DNA of 39,098 bases from Opitutaceae bacterium (lineage in GTDB: Bacteria > Verrucomicrobiota > Verrucomicrobiia > Opitutales > Opitutaceae), in the NCBI GenBank assembly GCA_027485815.1, contig JAIXQE010000047.1, positions 1 through 39,098 on the forward strand, written 5' to 3'. This document shows, piece after piece, positions 25,561 to 33,927 of the stretch. Every line of letters starts with the position of its first letter. Position 1 is the stretch's first letter. Below the pieces are notes generated by a model that ran no database searches, was not told the DNA's origin, and worked only from the letters and a program-made list of their open reading frames with translations. The translations under genes and the position numbers were made by a program.

Positions 25561-26164
25561 CTTCGAGCGCGCGTGGCGCTCCCCCGGCAACACCGCCCCT
25601 CCCGCCGTCCTCGCCGCAGCCCGCGACCGGCTCTTCGCCGACCTGCGTCGCCGCCAACGCGCGCGGCGGCTCTTCCTCGCGCTCGTCTTCGGCGCGCTGA
25701 CCCTCCTCAGCGCCCGGGTGGCCCTCGCGCTCTGGCCCCGCGGGGGCACACCGACGATCCATCCCGCCCGCGACTGGGCCTCCCTGCTTTTCCTCGCGGT
25801 GCCGTGGACGGGCTTTGCCCTGCTCGCGCGCCAAATGCGCCGGCACGAGCGTGGCCCCGGGCAGGCAAGCGAAGCGATCGGTGACACGGTGCGCGGGCTG
25901 CTCGACGAAAACGCGACGGCCCGCGCGGGCCTGCGGGTGACGGCGGGACTCCTCGGCGCGACCCTGCTGCTGCTCCCACTCGTGGTCCGGCAATTGCGGG
26001 CCACGGGTAAGGCCGGCGACGAGATCCTCTGGCCCGCCTTCCTCGGCTGGCCCCTCGTCGCCGGTGCCCTGCTCGCGGCGCTGTGGTGGCAGGAGCGCTT
26101 CCGGCTGCGCCCGCGCCGCCGCCAACTCGAGGCACTGCTCCGCGATCTGGAGCGCGCCGACTGA
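25547..26164 (+). CDS. Four-TM membrane protein overlapping the ECF sigma gene, candidate anti-sigma partner
   Basis: 205 residues. The N-terminal ~40 residues are soluble and Arg-rich (DFERAWRSPGNTAPPAVLAA, then RLFADLRRRQRARR). Four TM helices follow, around residues 45-66 (FLALVFGALTLLSARVALAL), 78-97 (WASLLFLAVPWTGFALLA), 128-148 (RVTAGLLGATLLLLPLVV) and 165-185 (FLGWPLVAGALLAALWW). The C-terminus is a basic tail. The start lies inside the sigma gene (14-bp overlap), implying translational coupling. No zinc anti-sigma HxxxCxxC motif is present. An anti-sigma role is inferred from position alone. Confidence 0.8.
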   Translation: MNSADFERAWRSPGNTAPPAVLAAARDRLFADLRRRQRARRLFLALVFGALTLLSARVALALWPRGGTPTIHPARDWASLLFLAVPWTGFALLARQMRRHERGPGQASEAIGDTVRGLLDENATARAGLRVTAGLLGATLLLLPLVVRQLRATGKAGDEILWPAFLGWPLVAGALLAALWWQERFRLRPRRRQLEALLRDLERAD

Positions 26165-26213
26165 GCGCGAAATTCCCGGTTGAGCCCCGGCCGGGCGCGG
26201 GGAAGCTCGCGCC

Positions 26214-26963
26214 GTGCGCGACCTCCGCGCCCATTGCCCGCACGCCGCGGCCGCCACCACCCAGCTCACCCTCGCCGAGGCGGAGTCGCACCATCTGGTG
26301 ACCGTCCACCGCGCCCGCGCCGGGGACCCCGTCACGGCCTTCGACGGCCGTGGCCGCGAATGGACCTGTGCCGTCGCCACCCCCGACCGCCGCGCCGCGG
26401 TGCTGCGCGTCACCGCCACCCGGCTCGCCCCACCCCTGCCCTGCGCCCTGACCCTGGCCCAAGCCATCCCCAAGGGCGGCGCGATGGAGGACATCGTGCG
26501 CCAGGCCACGGAACTGGGCGCCGCGGCGGTGCTCCCCGTGCTCACCGCGCGCACCGAGGTACACCTCGAGGGCGAGCGGGCCGGGCGCAAAGGCGAGAAA
26601 TGGCTCTCGACGGCGATCGAGGCGGCCAAGCAGTGCGGCAACCCGTTCGTCCCGGCCGTGCCGGCGCCAGTCCCGCTGGCGGCCCTGCTCGCCGCCCCGC
26701 CCGCGGCGGAACTCCGGCTGATCGCCAGCCTGCACGCCGGTGCCCGTCCGCTCCGCGCCGCGCTGGCCGACTTCCGTGCGGCGCACGGCCGGCCCCCGCA
26801 GAGCGCGCTCTGGCTGATCGGCCCGGAAGGTGACTTCACCCCGGAGGAAATGACCGCCGCGACGGACGCCGGGTTTGTGCCCGTGACCCTCGGCCCGCTG
26901 GTGCTCCGCTGCGTCACCGCCGCCACGTGCGCGCTCGGGATCCTCCGGCACGAGACCGGCTGA
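26214..26963 (+). CDS. rsmE: 16S rRNA m3U1498 methyltransferase RsmE, with degenerate SAM-knot motif
   Basis: 249 residues from a GTG at 26214. The N-terminal PUA-like domain has the family phrase LAEAESHHLVTVHRARAGDP and the SPOUT domain has LTLAQAIPKGGAMEDIVRQA, TELGAAAVLPVLTARTEV, IEAAKQCGNPFVP and LIGPEGDFTPEEMTAA. RsmE methylates N3 of U1498 in the 30S decoding region. The C-terminal knot, normally LGxRILRxETA, reads LGPLVLRCVTAATCA, so the Arg, Thr and Glu positions are replaced; activity may be altered. Located 49 bp after the four-TM gene. Confidence 0.85.
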   Translation: MRDLRAHCPHAAAATTQLTLAEAESHHLVTVHRARAGDPVTAFDGRGREWTCAVATPDRRAAVLRVTATRLAPPLPCALTLAQAIPKGGAMEDIVRQATELGAAAVLPVLTARTEVHLEGERAGRKGEKWLSTAIEAAKQCGNPFVPAVPAPVPLAALLAAPPAAELRLIASLHAGARPLRAALADFRAAHGRPPQSALWLIGPEGDFTPEEMTAATDAGFVPVTLGPLVLRCVTAATCALGILRHETG

Positions 26964-26992
26964 CCCCGCGGGCGGCAAGGACGGCGGGCGAC

Positions 26993-28918
26993 TCAGGTCG
27001 CGCGCACGCCGCGCGCCACGACGGTGTCCGGTCGGTCGCGGCCCGCCTTGATCGTGTAGGTGCCGGGCGCGTAAACGCGGGGTGTGAAACTCGCCTCCAC
27101 CGACCGCACGGTGTAGAGGATCTCGCCGCTCTCCTCGTGGATGACCTGCACGACCGGCTCGGCCACGCCGTCCAGCCGCACGGCCGGCAGCCGGGCGTGG
27201 ACTTTGCGGCCGTCGTTGGCGTCCATCGCGACGGTGAGCGGCCAGCCCGGGTATTGGGCCGCGTCGCCCTGGCGCAGGTCCACGAAGCGCGGCCAGCACT
27301 CGAAGGTGATGGTGCGTTTCGCCTTCCGGAAGCGCGCGAGGCCGTGGCCGTCGCCGCGCTGGCGCTCGTCGGTGACGTCGACGGGGTTGGCGTAGGCGAG
27401 CATCGAGATGCGGTTGCCCAAACCATCCTTGTAGTCGCCGGTCCAGGGCAGCGGGCTGCCGGGCACCGGGTTCGGGCCGGCCTTCTCGTCGAGCGGATGC
27501 CACCAGCGGCCGTAGATCGTGTTCACGAGGGCCGGGCCGGTGAAGCCGTAGGGGCCGTCGCCATGCTCGGAAATGCCGTTCTTGACGACCACCGCGAGGT
27601 GCTGGTCGCCGCACAGGTGCACGGCCCACGCGCGGCGGATCTCCGCGAGCGCGAAGTTGCGCTTGGTCTGGGGCCAGCCGTTGCAATCGAGGTCGGCGAG
27701 CAGCCGCGACTGGCGGCCGCCGTGCATGTGGACCGCGCCGCAGAACGCAGTGGCGGAGAGCACGGCCTTCATCCGCGCGCCGGTCCAATCCTGCGTCCAA
27801 CCGCGGAGGAACGCCTCCTGCCGCGAGCCCAGGAGTTCCAGGCCCGGCAGGTCGATGGTCTTGGGGTCGTAGCTCGGGTCGTTGATGTGGTCCGGGCGCG
27901 GACCCATCTGCGGAATCTTGCCGGCGGGACCGCTCTTGAACTTGCGGTCCTCGAGGATCGCGAAATCCACCCCGCCGAGGGTGAGCCGGGTGAAGTAGAC
28001 CGTGATGCCGCGGTCGACCGGCGCGGGATCCGCGGGATCTGGCAGGTGCCACGTCTGCTGGCGCTGCACCTGATTCACGTAGGCGACCGGGTAGCGGTAG
28101 CCGCCGTCCGCGTCACCCTGGATGGTCGAGCGCTTGCCGTTCTCGCCCCAGAGGTTGCCGTGGCCGACGTCGTGGTCGTCCGGGATGGTGACGGTCGGAC
28201 GGTCCCGCATCACATCGCGGAACTGGAGGCCGAACTCGATCCAGCCCGCGGTGTGCTCGGTGTGCCGGTAGGTCTGGTCGCCGGCGAAGAAAAGCAGGTC
28301 GGGGTTCTGCGCCCGCAGGGTGTCGATGATCTCGGGCCGCTGGCCGGTGGTGCGGCTCGAGTTGCACGACATATTGGCGACGACGATCTCGTCCTTTTCC
28401 ACCGGGTCGCGGCGGATGAGGCCCTCGAACACCGCCTGCGCGCCATGGCGCACCCGGTAGGGCGCGTCGCGGGTGGAGTCCCACTTTTCCACCCGGAAGT
28501 GCGCGTCCCAGCCGGGGTAAAGCACCTCGGAGCGGGCCAACTCGACCCACGCGCCCGCGCGCTGCACCTCGAGTCGGGCGACGCGTTCCTCGCCGGGCTT
28601 CAGCGGGTAAAGCTGGGCGGTGAGCTTCAGCACCCCGCGGTGGACGGTGTAGAGGGCGAACGCGACGACCTGGTCGCGCGGCACGTCCATCGGCGGGGGC
28701 GGCGGCTGGCCCTGCCCCTTGCCCTTCGCCTTGCCAGGGGCGGCGGGCGTCCGCTTCCACCACTCGCCGGTGGCGAGGGAATCGAGGTTGGGGAACTCGG
28801 CGCCGAACGGCAGGGAGGCGTCCGCGGCGGCGGCGCCGAGCGCGGCGGGGCGCAGGGCGAGGGAGCCGGCGCCGGCGAGGGTAAGCTTGAGGGCGGTGCG
28901 GCGGTCGATGGGATTCAT
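26993..28918 (-). CDS. PhoD-like metallophosphatase/phosphodiesterase with Tat signal
   Basis: 641 residues. A twin-arginine signal opens it (DRRTALKLTLAGAGSLAL). A low-complexity Gly/Lys/Gln/Pro stretch (GKAKGKGQGQPPPPP) at about 62-76 precedes a beta-sandwich domain of roughly 100 residues. The metallophosphoesterase part has VVANMSCNSSR, LLFFAGDQTYRH, TVTIPDDHDVGHGNLWGE and HLCGDQHLAVVV, matching the PhoD-like order of metal ligands. The C-terminal ~120 residues form another beta-rich region (FTPRVYAPGTYTIKAG). Likely a periplasmic Ca2+/Fe3+ enzyme cleaving phosphomono- or diesters. The leader has 16 pyrimidines of 20 and no Shine-Dalgarno sequence. Divergent from the cyclase with 124 bp between. 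Confidence 0.85.
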   Translation of the reverse strand: MNPIDRRTALKLTLAGAGSLALRPAALGAAAADASLPFGAEFPNLDSLATGEWWKRTPAAPGKAKGKGQGQPPPPPMDVPRDQVVAFALYTVHRGVLKLTAQLYPLKPGEERVARLEVQRAGAWVELARSEVLYPGWDAHFRVEKWDSTRDAPYRVRHGAQAVFEGLIRRDPVEKDEIVVANMSCNSSRTTGQRPEIIDTLRAQNPDLLFFAGDQTYRHTEHTAGWIEFGLQFRDVMRDRPTVTIPDDHDVGHGNLWGENGKRSTIQGDADGGYRYPVAYVNQVQRQQTWHLPDPADPAPVDRGITVYFTRLTLGGVDFAILEDRKFKSGPAGKIPQMGPRPDHINDPSYDPKTIDLPGLELLGSRQEAFLRGWTQDWTGARMKAVLSATAFCGAVHMHGGRQSRLLADLDCNGWPQTKRNFALAEIRRAWAVHLCGDQHLAVVVKNGISEHGDGPYGFTGPALVNTIYGRWWHPLDEKAGPNPVPGSPLPWTGDYKDGLGNRISMLAYANPVDVTDERQRGDGHGLARFRKAKRTITFECWPRFVDLRQGDAAQYPGWPLTVAMDANDGRKVHARLPAVRLDGVAEPVVQVIHEESGEILYTVRSVEASFTPRVYAPGTYTIKAGRDRPDTVVARGVRAT

Positions 28919-29042
28919 CCGAAAAAGGGGGTGGGGGCCTCGGATGCTGGCCTGGGGTCCGGCCCGGGCGAGGCTTTTTCACCGGCGGCCACGCGCGGGA
29001 CCGCCCTTGCGCCAGGATCGGCTTTGACCTACGGACTCGACG

Positions 29043-30719
29043 ATGGACCGGTCGACCGCCCCCGCCCCCCGCCGCCTCGTGAGCCTGCGCGTCGGCCTCG
29101 CGACCGCGTTCGTCGTCCTCGTCCTCGCGACCGCGGCGGTCCTCTGTTCCGTGCTGTTGCAGCGGATGCGCGAGGTGATGCGCGAGGACCTGCGCGCACG
29201 CATCGCCGACCTCGCGGCCTTGGCCGCCCTGGCGGTCGACGGTGAACTCCACGCCCGGGTGACCGGCCCGGCCGACGAGGGCTCCCCCGCGGTGCGGGAG
29301 CTCCGCCGCCGCCTGCAGGACGTGCGCGCCGGCGCCCCCGACCTCCGCTTCGTCTACACCGTGCGCCAGACCGCGCCCGACCGCTACGCCTTCTGGATCG
29401 ACGCGAGCGACGGACCCGACGGCAGCCGGATCGGCGATCCGGTGAAGAGCGTCACCCCGCGCCTCCGCGAGGCGTTCGCGCGGCCCACGCGCGCGGTGGT
29501 CGAACCGGAGTTCTACACGGATGAGTGGGGCACCTGGCTGTCCGCCTACAGCCCCGTCCGCGCGTGCGACGGGCGCCTCGAGGCGATCGTCGGCGTGGAC
29601 CTGCCGGCGGCCGCGATCGCCGCGAAGGAGAGCGCGGCGCTGCGGGTGCTCCTCGCGCTGGCGGCGCTGGTGACCGTGCCGGTGGCGCTGACCGGCCTGT
29701 GGTTGTCCGGCCGCATCGTGCGCCCGCTGCGGATCCTCGAGGCGGACATGGCGCGGGTGCGGCAGCTCGACCTCGAGGGCGACCTCCGGCTGGAGTCGCG
29801 CTTCCGCGAGATCGCGCGGATGCGGGACGCGGTCCTGGGGATGAAGGCCGGCCTGCGTTCCTTCCGCAAATACGTGCCCACTGACCTGGTGCGGGAGCTG
29901 ATCCGCGAGGGGCAGGAGGCGGAGCTGGGTGCCCGGCGGGCGGAGCTCACCGTGTTCTTCTCCGACATCGCGGGCTTCACCACCCTCGCTGAGAGCACCA
30001 CGCCCGAGGGCCTCGCCGCGGACCTCGCCGGTTACTTCGACCTGATGACCAGCACGATCCTCGAGTCGGGCGGCACGGTGGACAAGTACATCGGCGACGC
30101 CGTGATGGCCTTCTGGGGCGCGCCCGCGGCACGGCCGGACCACGCCGCCGCCGCGCTGCGCACCGCGCTGCTCCTGCGCGCGCGGCTGGCGGAGCTCAAC
30201 GCGGACCGGGAGCGCCGCGGCCGCCCGCCCATCCACACCCGCATCGGGCTCGCCACCGGCGAGGTGATGGTCGGCAACTTCGGCTACGCGCAGCGGCTGA
30301 ACTACACCGTGATGGGGGACACCGTGAACCTCGCCAGCCGCCTCGAGGGGCTGAACCAGCACGTCGGCACGACGGTGCTGTGCAGCGAGGCGACGGCGCG
30401 CGCGGCTGGTCCGGCGGTGGTCACCCGCCTGCTCGGGTGCGTCGCGGTCAAGGGCAAGCGTGAGGGCGTGCGGATCCACGAGCCGCTGGCCGCGGGGAGC
30501 GCCGCCCCGGCGCAGGCCGCGGCGGCGGCGGCCTGGAACGCGGCCTTCGCAAGGTACCTCGCGCGGGATTTCTCGGGGGCCGAACCCGCCTTCAGCGCGT
30601 GGCTGGCTGCGCACCCCGGGGACGAGCCGGCCGCCCGCCTCGTGCGGCAGTGCCGCGCGTTCGCCGCCCAGCCGCCCGGACCCGACTGGAACGGCACCGT
30701 GGTGATGACCACGAAGTGA
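29043..30719 (+). CDS. Class III adenylate/guanylate cyclase with periplasmic sensor and HAMP
   Basis: 558 residues. TM1 lies at about 19-40 (VGLATAFVVLVLATAAVLCS), a periplasmic CACHE-like sensor at 41-198 (LRFVYTVRQTAPDRYAFWID, YTDEWGTWLSAYSPV), TM2 at about 200-222, HAMP to ~275, then the catalytic domain at ~295-475. Catalytic landmarks: LTVFFSDIAGFTTLAE (metal Asp), VDKYIGDAVMAFWGAP (second metal Asp), IHTRIGLATGEVMVGNFG and NYTVMGDTVNLASRLEGL with the transition-state Asn/Arg. A C-terminal helical tail (RYLARDFSGAEPAFSAWLAA) resembles one TPR unit. It converts ATP (or GTP) to a cyclic nucleotide in response to an external ligand. Confidence 0.92.
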   Translation: MDRSTAPAPRRLVSLRVGLATAFVVLVLATAAVLCSVLLQRMREVMREDLRARIADLAALAALAVDGELHARVTGPADEGSPAVRELRRRLQDVRAGAPDLRFVYTVRQTAPDRYAFWIDASDGPDGSRIGDPVKSVTPRLREAFARPTRAVVEPEFYTDEWGTWLSAYSPVRACDGRLEAIVGVDLPAAAIAAKESAALRVLLALAALVTVPVALTGLWLSGRIVRPLRILEADMARVRQLDLEGDLRLESRFREIARMRDAVLGMKAGLRSFRKYVPTDLVRELIREGQEAELGARRAELTVFFSDIAGFTTLAESTTPEGLAADLAGYFDLMTSTILESGGTVDKYIGDAVMAFWGAPAARPDHAAAALRTALLLRARLAELNADRERRGRPPIHTRIGLATGEVMVGNFGYAQRLNYTVMGDTVNLASRLEGLNQHVGTTVLCSEATARAAGPAVVTRLLGCVAVKGKREGVRIHEPLAAGSAAPAQAAAAAAWNAAFARYLARDFSGAEPAFSAWLAAHPGDEPAARLVRQCRAFAAQPPGPDWNGTVVMTTK

Positions 30720-30767
30720 GCCGCGCCCCGCGCTTGGCTTTCGCGCCCACCCGCGCACGCTCCACCG

Positions 30768-32861
30768 ATGCTCCGCGCCCCTTCCGCCCTCTTGCGCCGC
30801 ATCACCCCCCTCGTGCTGCCCCTCCTGCCCGCCGCCGCGGCCCCGTCGCCGGATGATCCGCACCTCTGGTTGGAGGAGGTCCAGGGGGAACGCGCCCTCG
30901 CCTGGGTCCGGGAACGCAACGCCCACTCCCTCGGCGAACTGGAGGCGGCCGCGGAATTCGCCCCGCTGCGCGACCGGCTCCTCGCCATCCTCGATTCCCG
31001 CGCGCGCATCCCCTACGTCTCCCGCCGCGGCGACCACTTCTACAACTTCTGGCAGGACGCCGCTCACCCGCGCGGGCTCTGGCGGCGGACCACCCTGGCG
31101 GAATACCGCAAGCCGGAGCCCGCGTGGGAAACCGTGCTCGACCTCGACGCCCTCGGCCGCGCGGAGGGCGAAAACTGGGTCTGGAAGGGGTCCAACTGGC
31201 TCGAGCCGGACCTCGACCGCTGCCTGATCAGCCTCTCGCGCGGCGGAGCCGACGCGGTCGTGGTGCGGGAATTCGACCCGGGGGCGAAGGCCTTCGTGGC
31301 CGACGGCTTCCGCCTGCCCGAGGCGAAGACGCAGGTCGCGTGGCGGGACCGCGACCACCTCTACGTCGGGACCGACTTCGGGCCCGGCAGCCTGACCGAT
31401 TCGGGCTACGCCCGGCAGTCCCGCCTGTGGCGCCGCGGCACGCCGCTGACCGCGGCCACGCTGGTCTTCGAAGGCCAGGCCACCGACGTGAGCGCGTCGG
31501 TCTACACCACGGTCGAACCCGGGTTCCGGCGCGAGTTCGCGCGGCGCGGCACCACCTTCTTCACCACGGAGCACTTCCTGGGGCGCAACGGGAAGTTCGA
31601 GCGGCTCGACCTGCCGGCGGACGCCCGCCTCGGCACCTGGCGCGAGCACCTGCTCCTCACGCTGCGCAAGGAATGGACCGCCGGCGGACGCACCCTCCCG
31701 GCCGGGGCGCTCCTCGCGCTGCCGTGGACGCGATTTCTCGCCGGCGACCGGGACTTCGCGGTCCTCTTCGCGCCCGGCCCGCGCGAGGCCCTCGCCGGCT
31801 ACAGCGCAACCCGGGGTCACATTCTGATCAACACCCTCGCCAACGTGCGGAGCCGGATCCTCGTCGCTAAGCCCCGGCCGGACGGCGGCTGGGACCGCAC
31901 CCCGCTCGCCGGCGCGGACTTCGGCCACGCGACCGCGAGCGCGGAGAGCGACGACTCGGACGCCTTCTGGCTGCAGGCCGACGACTTCCTCACCCCGCCC
32001 AGCCTGTTCCGCGGGGAAATCGGCGGGGGCGCGCCCGAGTTGCTCCGGCAGCTCCCCGCGTTCTTCGCCGCCGAGCCACTCACGTTCTCGCAGCACGAGG
32101 CCGTCTCCGCCGACGGGACGCGCATCCCGTACTTCCAGGTGGCGCGCAAGGACCTCGCCGCGGACGGCCGCAATCCGACGCTGCTCTACGGTTACGGCGG
32201 ATTCCAGATCTCGCAGACCCCGAACCACCGCGCGGGGATGGGCGCGGCCTGGCTCGAGCAGGGCGGCGTGTACGTGCTCGCCAACCTGCGGGGCGGCGGC
32301 GAGTTCGGGCCCGCGTGGCACCAGGCGGCGCTGAAGGCAAACCGGCAGAAGGCGTACGACGACTTCATCGCGGTCGCCGAGGACCTCGTGCGCCGCAAGA
32401 TCACCTCGCCGCGTCACCTCGGCATCCAGGGCGGCAGCAACGGCGGGCTCCTCGTCGGGGCGGTGATGGTGCAGCGCCCCGACCTGTTCCGCGCCGTCGT
32501 CTGCCAGGTGCCCCTGCTCGACATGCGGCGCTACCACCGCCTGCTCGCCGGCGCGTCCTGGATGGCCGAATACGGCAACCCGGACGAACCGGCCGACTGG
32601 GCCCACCTCGCCCGCTACTCGCCCTACCACAACGTGCGCGCCGGGGTGACCTACCCCCGGATGCTGCTCACGACCTCGACCCGCGACGACCGCGTGCATC
32701 CGGGTCACGCCCGCAAGATGGCCGCGCGGCTGCTCGAGCAGGGCCACCCGGCATTGTACTACGAGAACCTCGAGGGCGGTCACGGCGGCGCCGCGGACAA
32801 CCGGCAGCTCGCGCGGATGCAGGCGCTGGCCTACACCTTCCTGCTCCGCGAGCTCCGCTGA
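30768..32861 (+). CDS. Secreted prolyl oligopeptidase-family serine peptidase (S9A)
   Basis: 697 residues, close to the S9A norm. The N-terminal ~25 residues are a signal peptide (LRRITPLVLPLLPAAAA). The family start DDPHLWLEEVQGERALAWVR follows, then a seven-bladed propeller to about residue 430 that gates the active site. The alpha/beta-hydrolase domain has LLYGYGGFQISQTPNH, GVYVLANLRGGGEFGPAWHQ and the nucleophile elbow IQGGSNGGLLVGAV with Ser557; Asp641 in TSTRDDRVHPGHARK and His672 in NLEGGHGGAADN complete the triad. It cuts short peptides after Pro or related residues, probably in the periplasm. It lies 48 bp after the cyclase gene and converges with the GT2 gene. Confidence 0.93.
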   Translation: MLRAPSALLRRITPLVLPLLPAAAAPSPDDPHLWLEEVQGERALAWVRERNAHSLGELEAAAEFAPLRDRLLAILDSRARIPYVSRRGDHFYNFWQDAAHPRGLWRRTTLAEYRKPEPAWETVLDLDALGRAEGENWVWKGSNWLEPDLDRCLISLSRGGADAVVVREFDPGAKAFVADGFRLPEAKTQVAWRDRDHLYVGTDFGPGSLTDSGYARQSRLWRRGTPLTAATLVFEGQATDVSASVYTTVEPGFRREFARRGTTFFTTEHFLGRNGKFERLDLPADARLGTWREHLLLTLRKEWTAGGRTLPAGALLALPWTRFLAGDRDFAVLFAPGPREALAGYSATRGHILINTLANVRSRILVAKPRPDGGWDRTPLAGADFGHATASAESDDSDAFWLQADDFLTPPSLFRGEIGGGAPELLRQLPAFFAAEPLTFSQHEAVSADGTRIPYFQVARKDLAADGRNPTLLYGYGGFQISQTPNHRAGMGAAWLEQGGVYVLANLRGGGEFGPAWHQAALKANRQKAYDDFIAVAEDLVRRKITSPRHLGIQGGSNGGLLVGAVMVQRPDLFRAVVCQVPLLDMRRYHRLLAGASWMAEYGNPDEPADWAHLARYSPYHNVRAGVTYPRMLLTTSTRDDRVHPGHARKMAARLLEQGHPALYYENLEGGHGGAADNRQLARMQALAYTFLLRELR

Positions 32862-32877
32862 ACGGGCCTTCTCCCCT

Positions 32878-33927
32878 TCACGCGCACAGCAGGAAGTCGC
32901 GGCCCTCCACCCAGCCGCGGGCCATGAGGTCGGCCGCGATCAGGTCGCGCGCGCCCGGCGAGGAAACGTAGGCAAGCACGAACGCCTCCCCGGCTGGCGG
33001 CAGCGCGGCGGGAGCGAGGACGGCCGGCCCGGACCCGCCCAGCGCCGGCGTGACCTTGGCCGGATCGACGTCCACGTACGCCGCAATGCGGAGTCCGTGC
33101 GCGGTGAGCGCCGCCGCGCGCAACCGGGTGGGACGCCCGGCGCCCCAGACCAGCAGCGGCCGCGCCGCGAGGGCGGGACGCGCCCGGAGCCAGCGCGCGA
33201 TCCATTCGGCCTTGAGCCGGAAGAAGGCCTCCGACGCGTACCGCGGGTCGCTCCGCGAGAGTCGGTCCGGCGGATCATGCCACCGCAGGAGCACCCCCGG
33301 CACCTTCCCGAAAGCCACCCCCGCGTCCATCCACCGAAGCCATAGCTCGTGATCCTCCGGAAAGTCCCCGGCACGATACCCGCCATGCCGGGCGACGACC
33401 TCGCGCCGGAACAGCACGCTCGGGTGGGCGACCGGAGCATCGATGAAGCGGCGCACCGCCATCGCCTCCGGGGTGAGCAGACCATTGAGCCATGACACAT
33501 GCCGCGCGTAGCCCGCCTGCGCGGCCGCGTCGCCCACGTGTTCCACCAGGCAACTCACGAGCCCGCATTCCCGGCCGGCGGGCCCATCGAGCCAGGCCAC
33601 CTGCGCCGCGAACCGCTCCGGCAGCGCCTCGTCGTCCGCGTCCATCCGCGCGATGAGATCCCCGCGCGCCGCGGAAAGGCCGGCGTTGAGCGCGGCAACC
33701 AGCCCTTCGCGCGGTCTCCGCAGCACCCGGAGCCGCGGCTCAGCGCGGGCGAGCCCCTTGAGCAGTTCCGCCGTGCCATCGGCGGAACCATCGTCCACCA
33801 CCAACAGTTCCCAGTCGGAAAAGGTCTGGGCGCGGATGCTCGCGACGGCGCGGGGCAGGGTCGCGGCCGCGTCGCGGGCCGGCAGAAGCACCGTGACCCG
33901 CGGGGCGGTGGCGGAGGCCCGGCTCAG
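32878..33927 (-). CDS. Glycosyltransferase family 2 with C-terminal Rossmann-like domain; probable CTG start
   Basis: 349 residues if begun at CTG 33927. That CTG overlaps the msrA stop as CTGA and is preceded by AAGGAG with 8-nt spacing from AGGAG, giving an N-terminus SRASATAPRVTVLLPARDAA that keeps strand beta-1 intact. The first GTG, at 33891, cuts beta-1 after VT. GT-A motifs: LLVVDDGSADGTAELL (UDP/Mg site), LIARMDADDEALPERF (DXD-like) and DFPEDHELWLRWMDAG (catalytic ED). Residues from about 250 to the end (LLVWGAGRPTRLRAAALTAH, IAAYVDVDPAKV) form a second domain resembling a PglD-type or NAD-binding Rossmann fold. Cytoplasmic; donor and acceptor unknown. Confidence 0.85.
   Translation of the reverse strand: MSRASATAPRVTVLLPARDAAATLPRAVASIRAQTFSDWELLVVDDGSADGTAELLKGLARAEPRLRVLRRPREGLVAALNAGLSAARGDLIARMDADDEALPERFAAQVAWLDGPAGRECGLVSCLVEHVGDAAAQAGYARHVSWLNGLLTPEAMAVRRFIDAPVAHPSVLFRREVVARHGGYRAGDFPEDHELWLRWMDAGVAFGKVPGVLLRWHDPPDRLSRSDPRYASEAFFRLKAEWIARWLRARPALAARPLLVWGAGRPTRLRAAALTAHGLRIAAYVDVDPAKVTPALGGSGPAVLAPAALPPAGEAFVLAYVSSPGARDLIAADLMARGWVEGRDFLLCA

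Noticed and set aside
26890-26963. Frameshift or sequencing error in RsmE explaining the odd knot motif
   Set aside because: The frame stays open and the flanking residues LGP...LR and TAA stay in register, so substitutions rather than an indel explain it.
28113-32783. A minus-strand open frame of about 1556 codons
   Set aside because: It runs antisense through the cyclase and S9 peptidase genes, both with complete catalytic motifs. Its translation is a low-complexity Arg/Gly/Ala/Glu/Pro mixture, the expected artefact of GC-rich codon bias.
33889-33891. GTG 33891 as start of the GT2 gene
   Set aside because: It would cut into beta-strand 1 and has no Shine-Dalgarno at a good distance, while CTG 33927 has both context and full fold.
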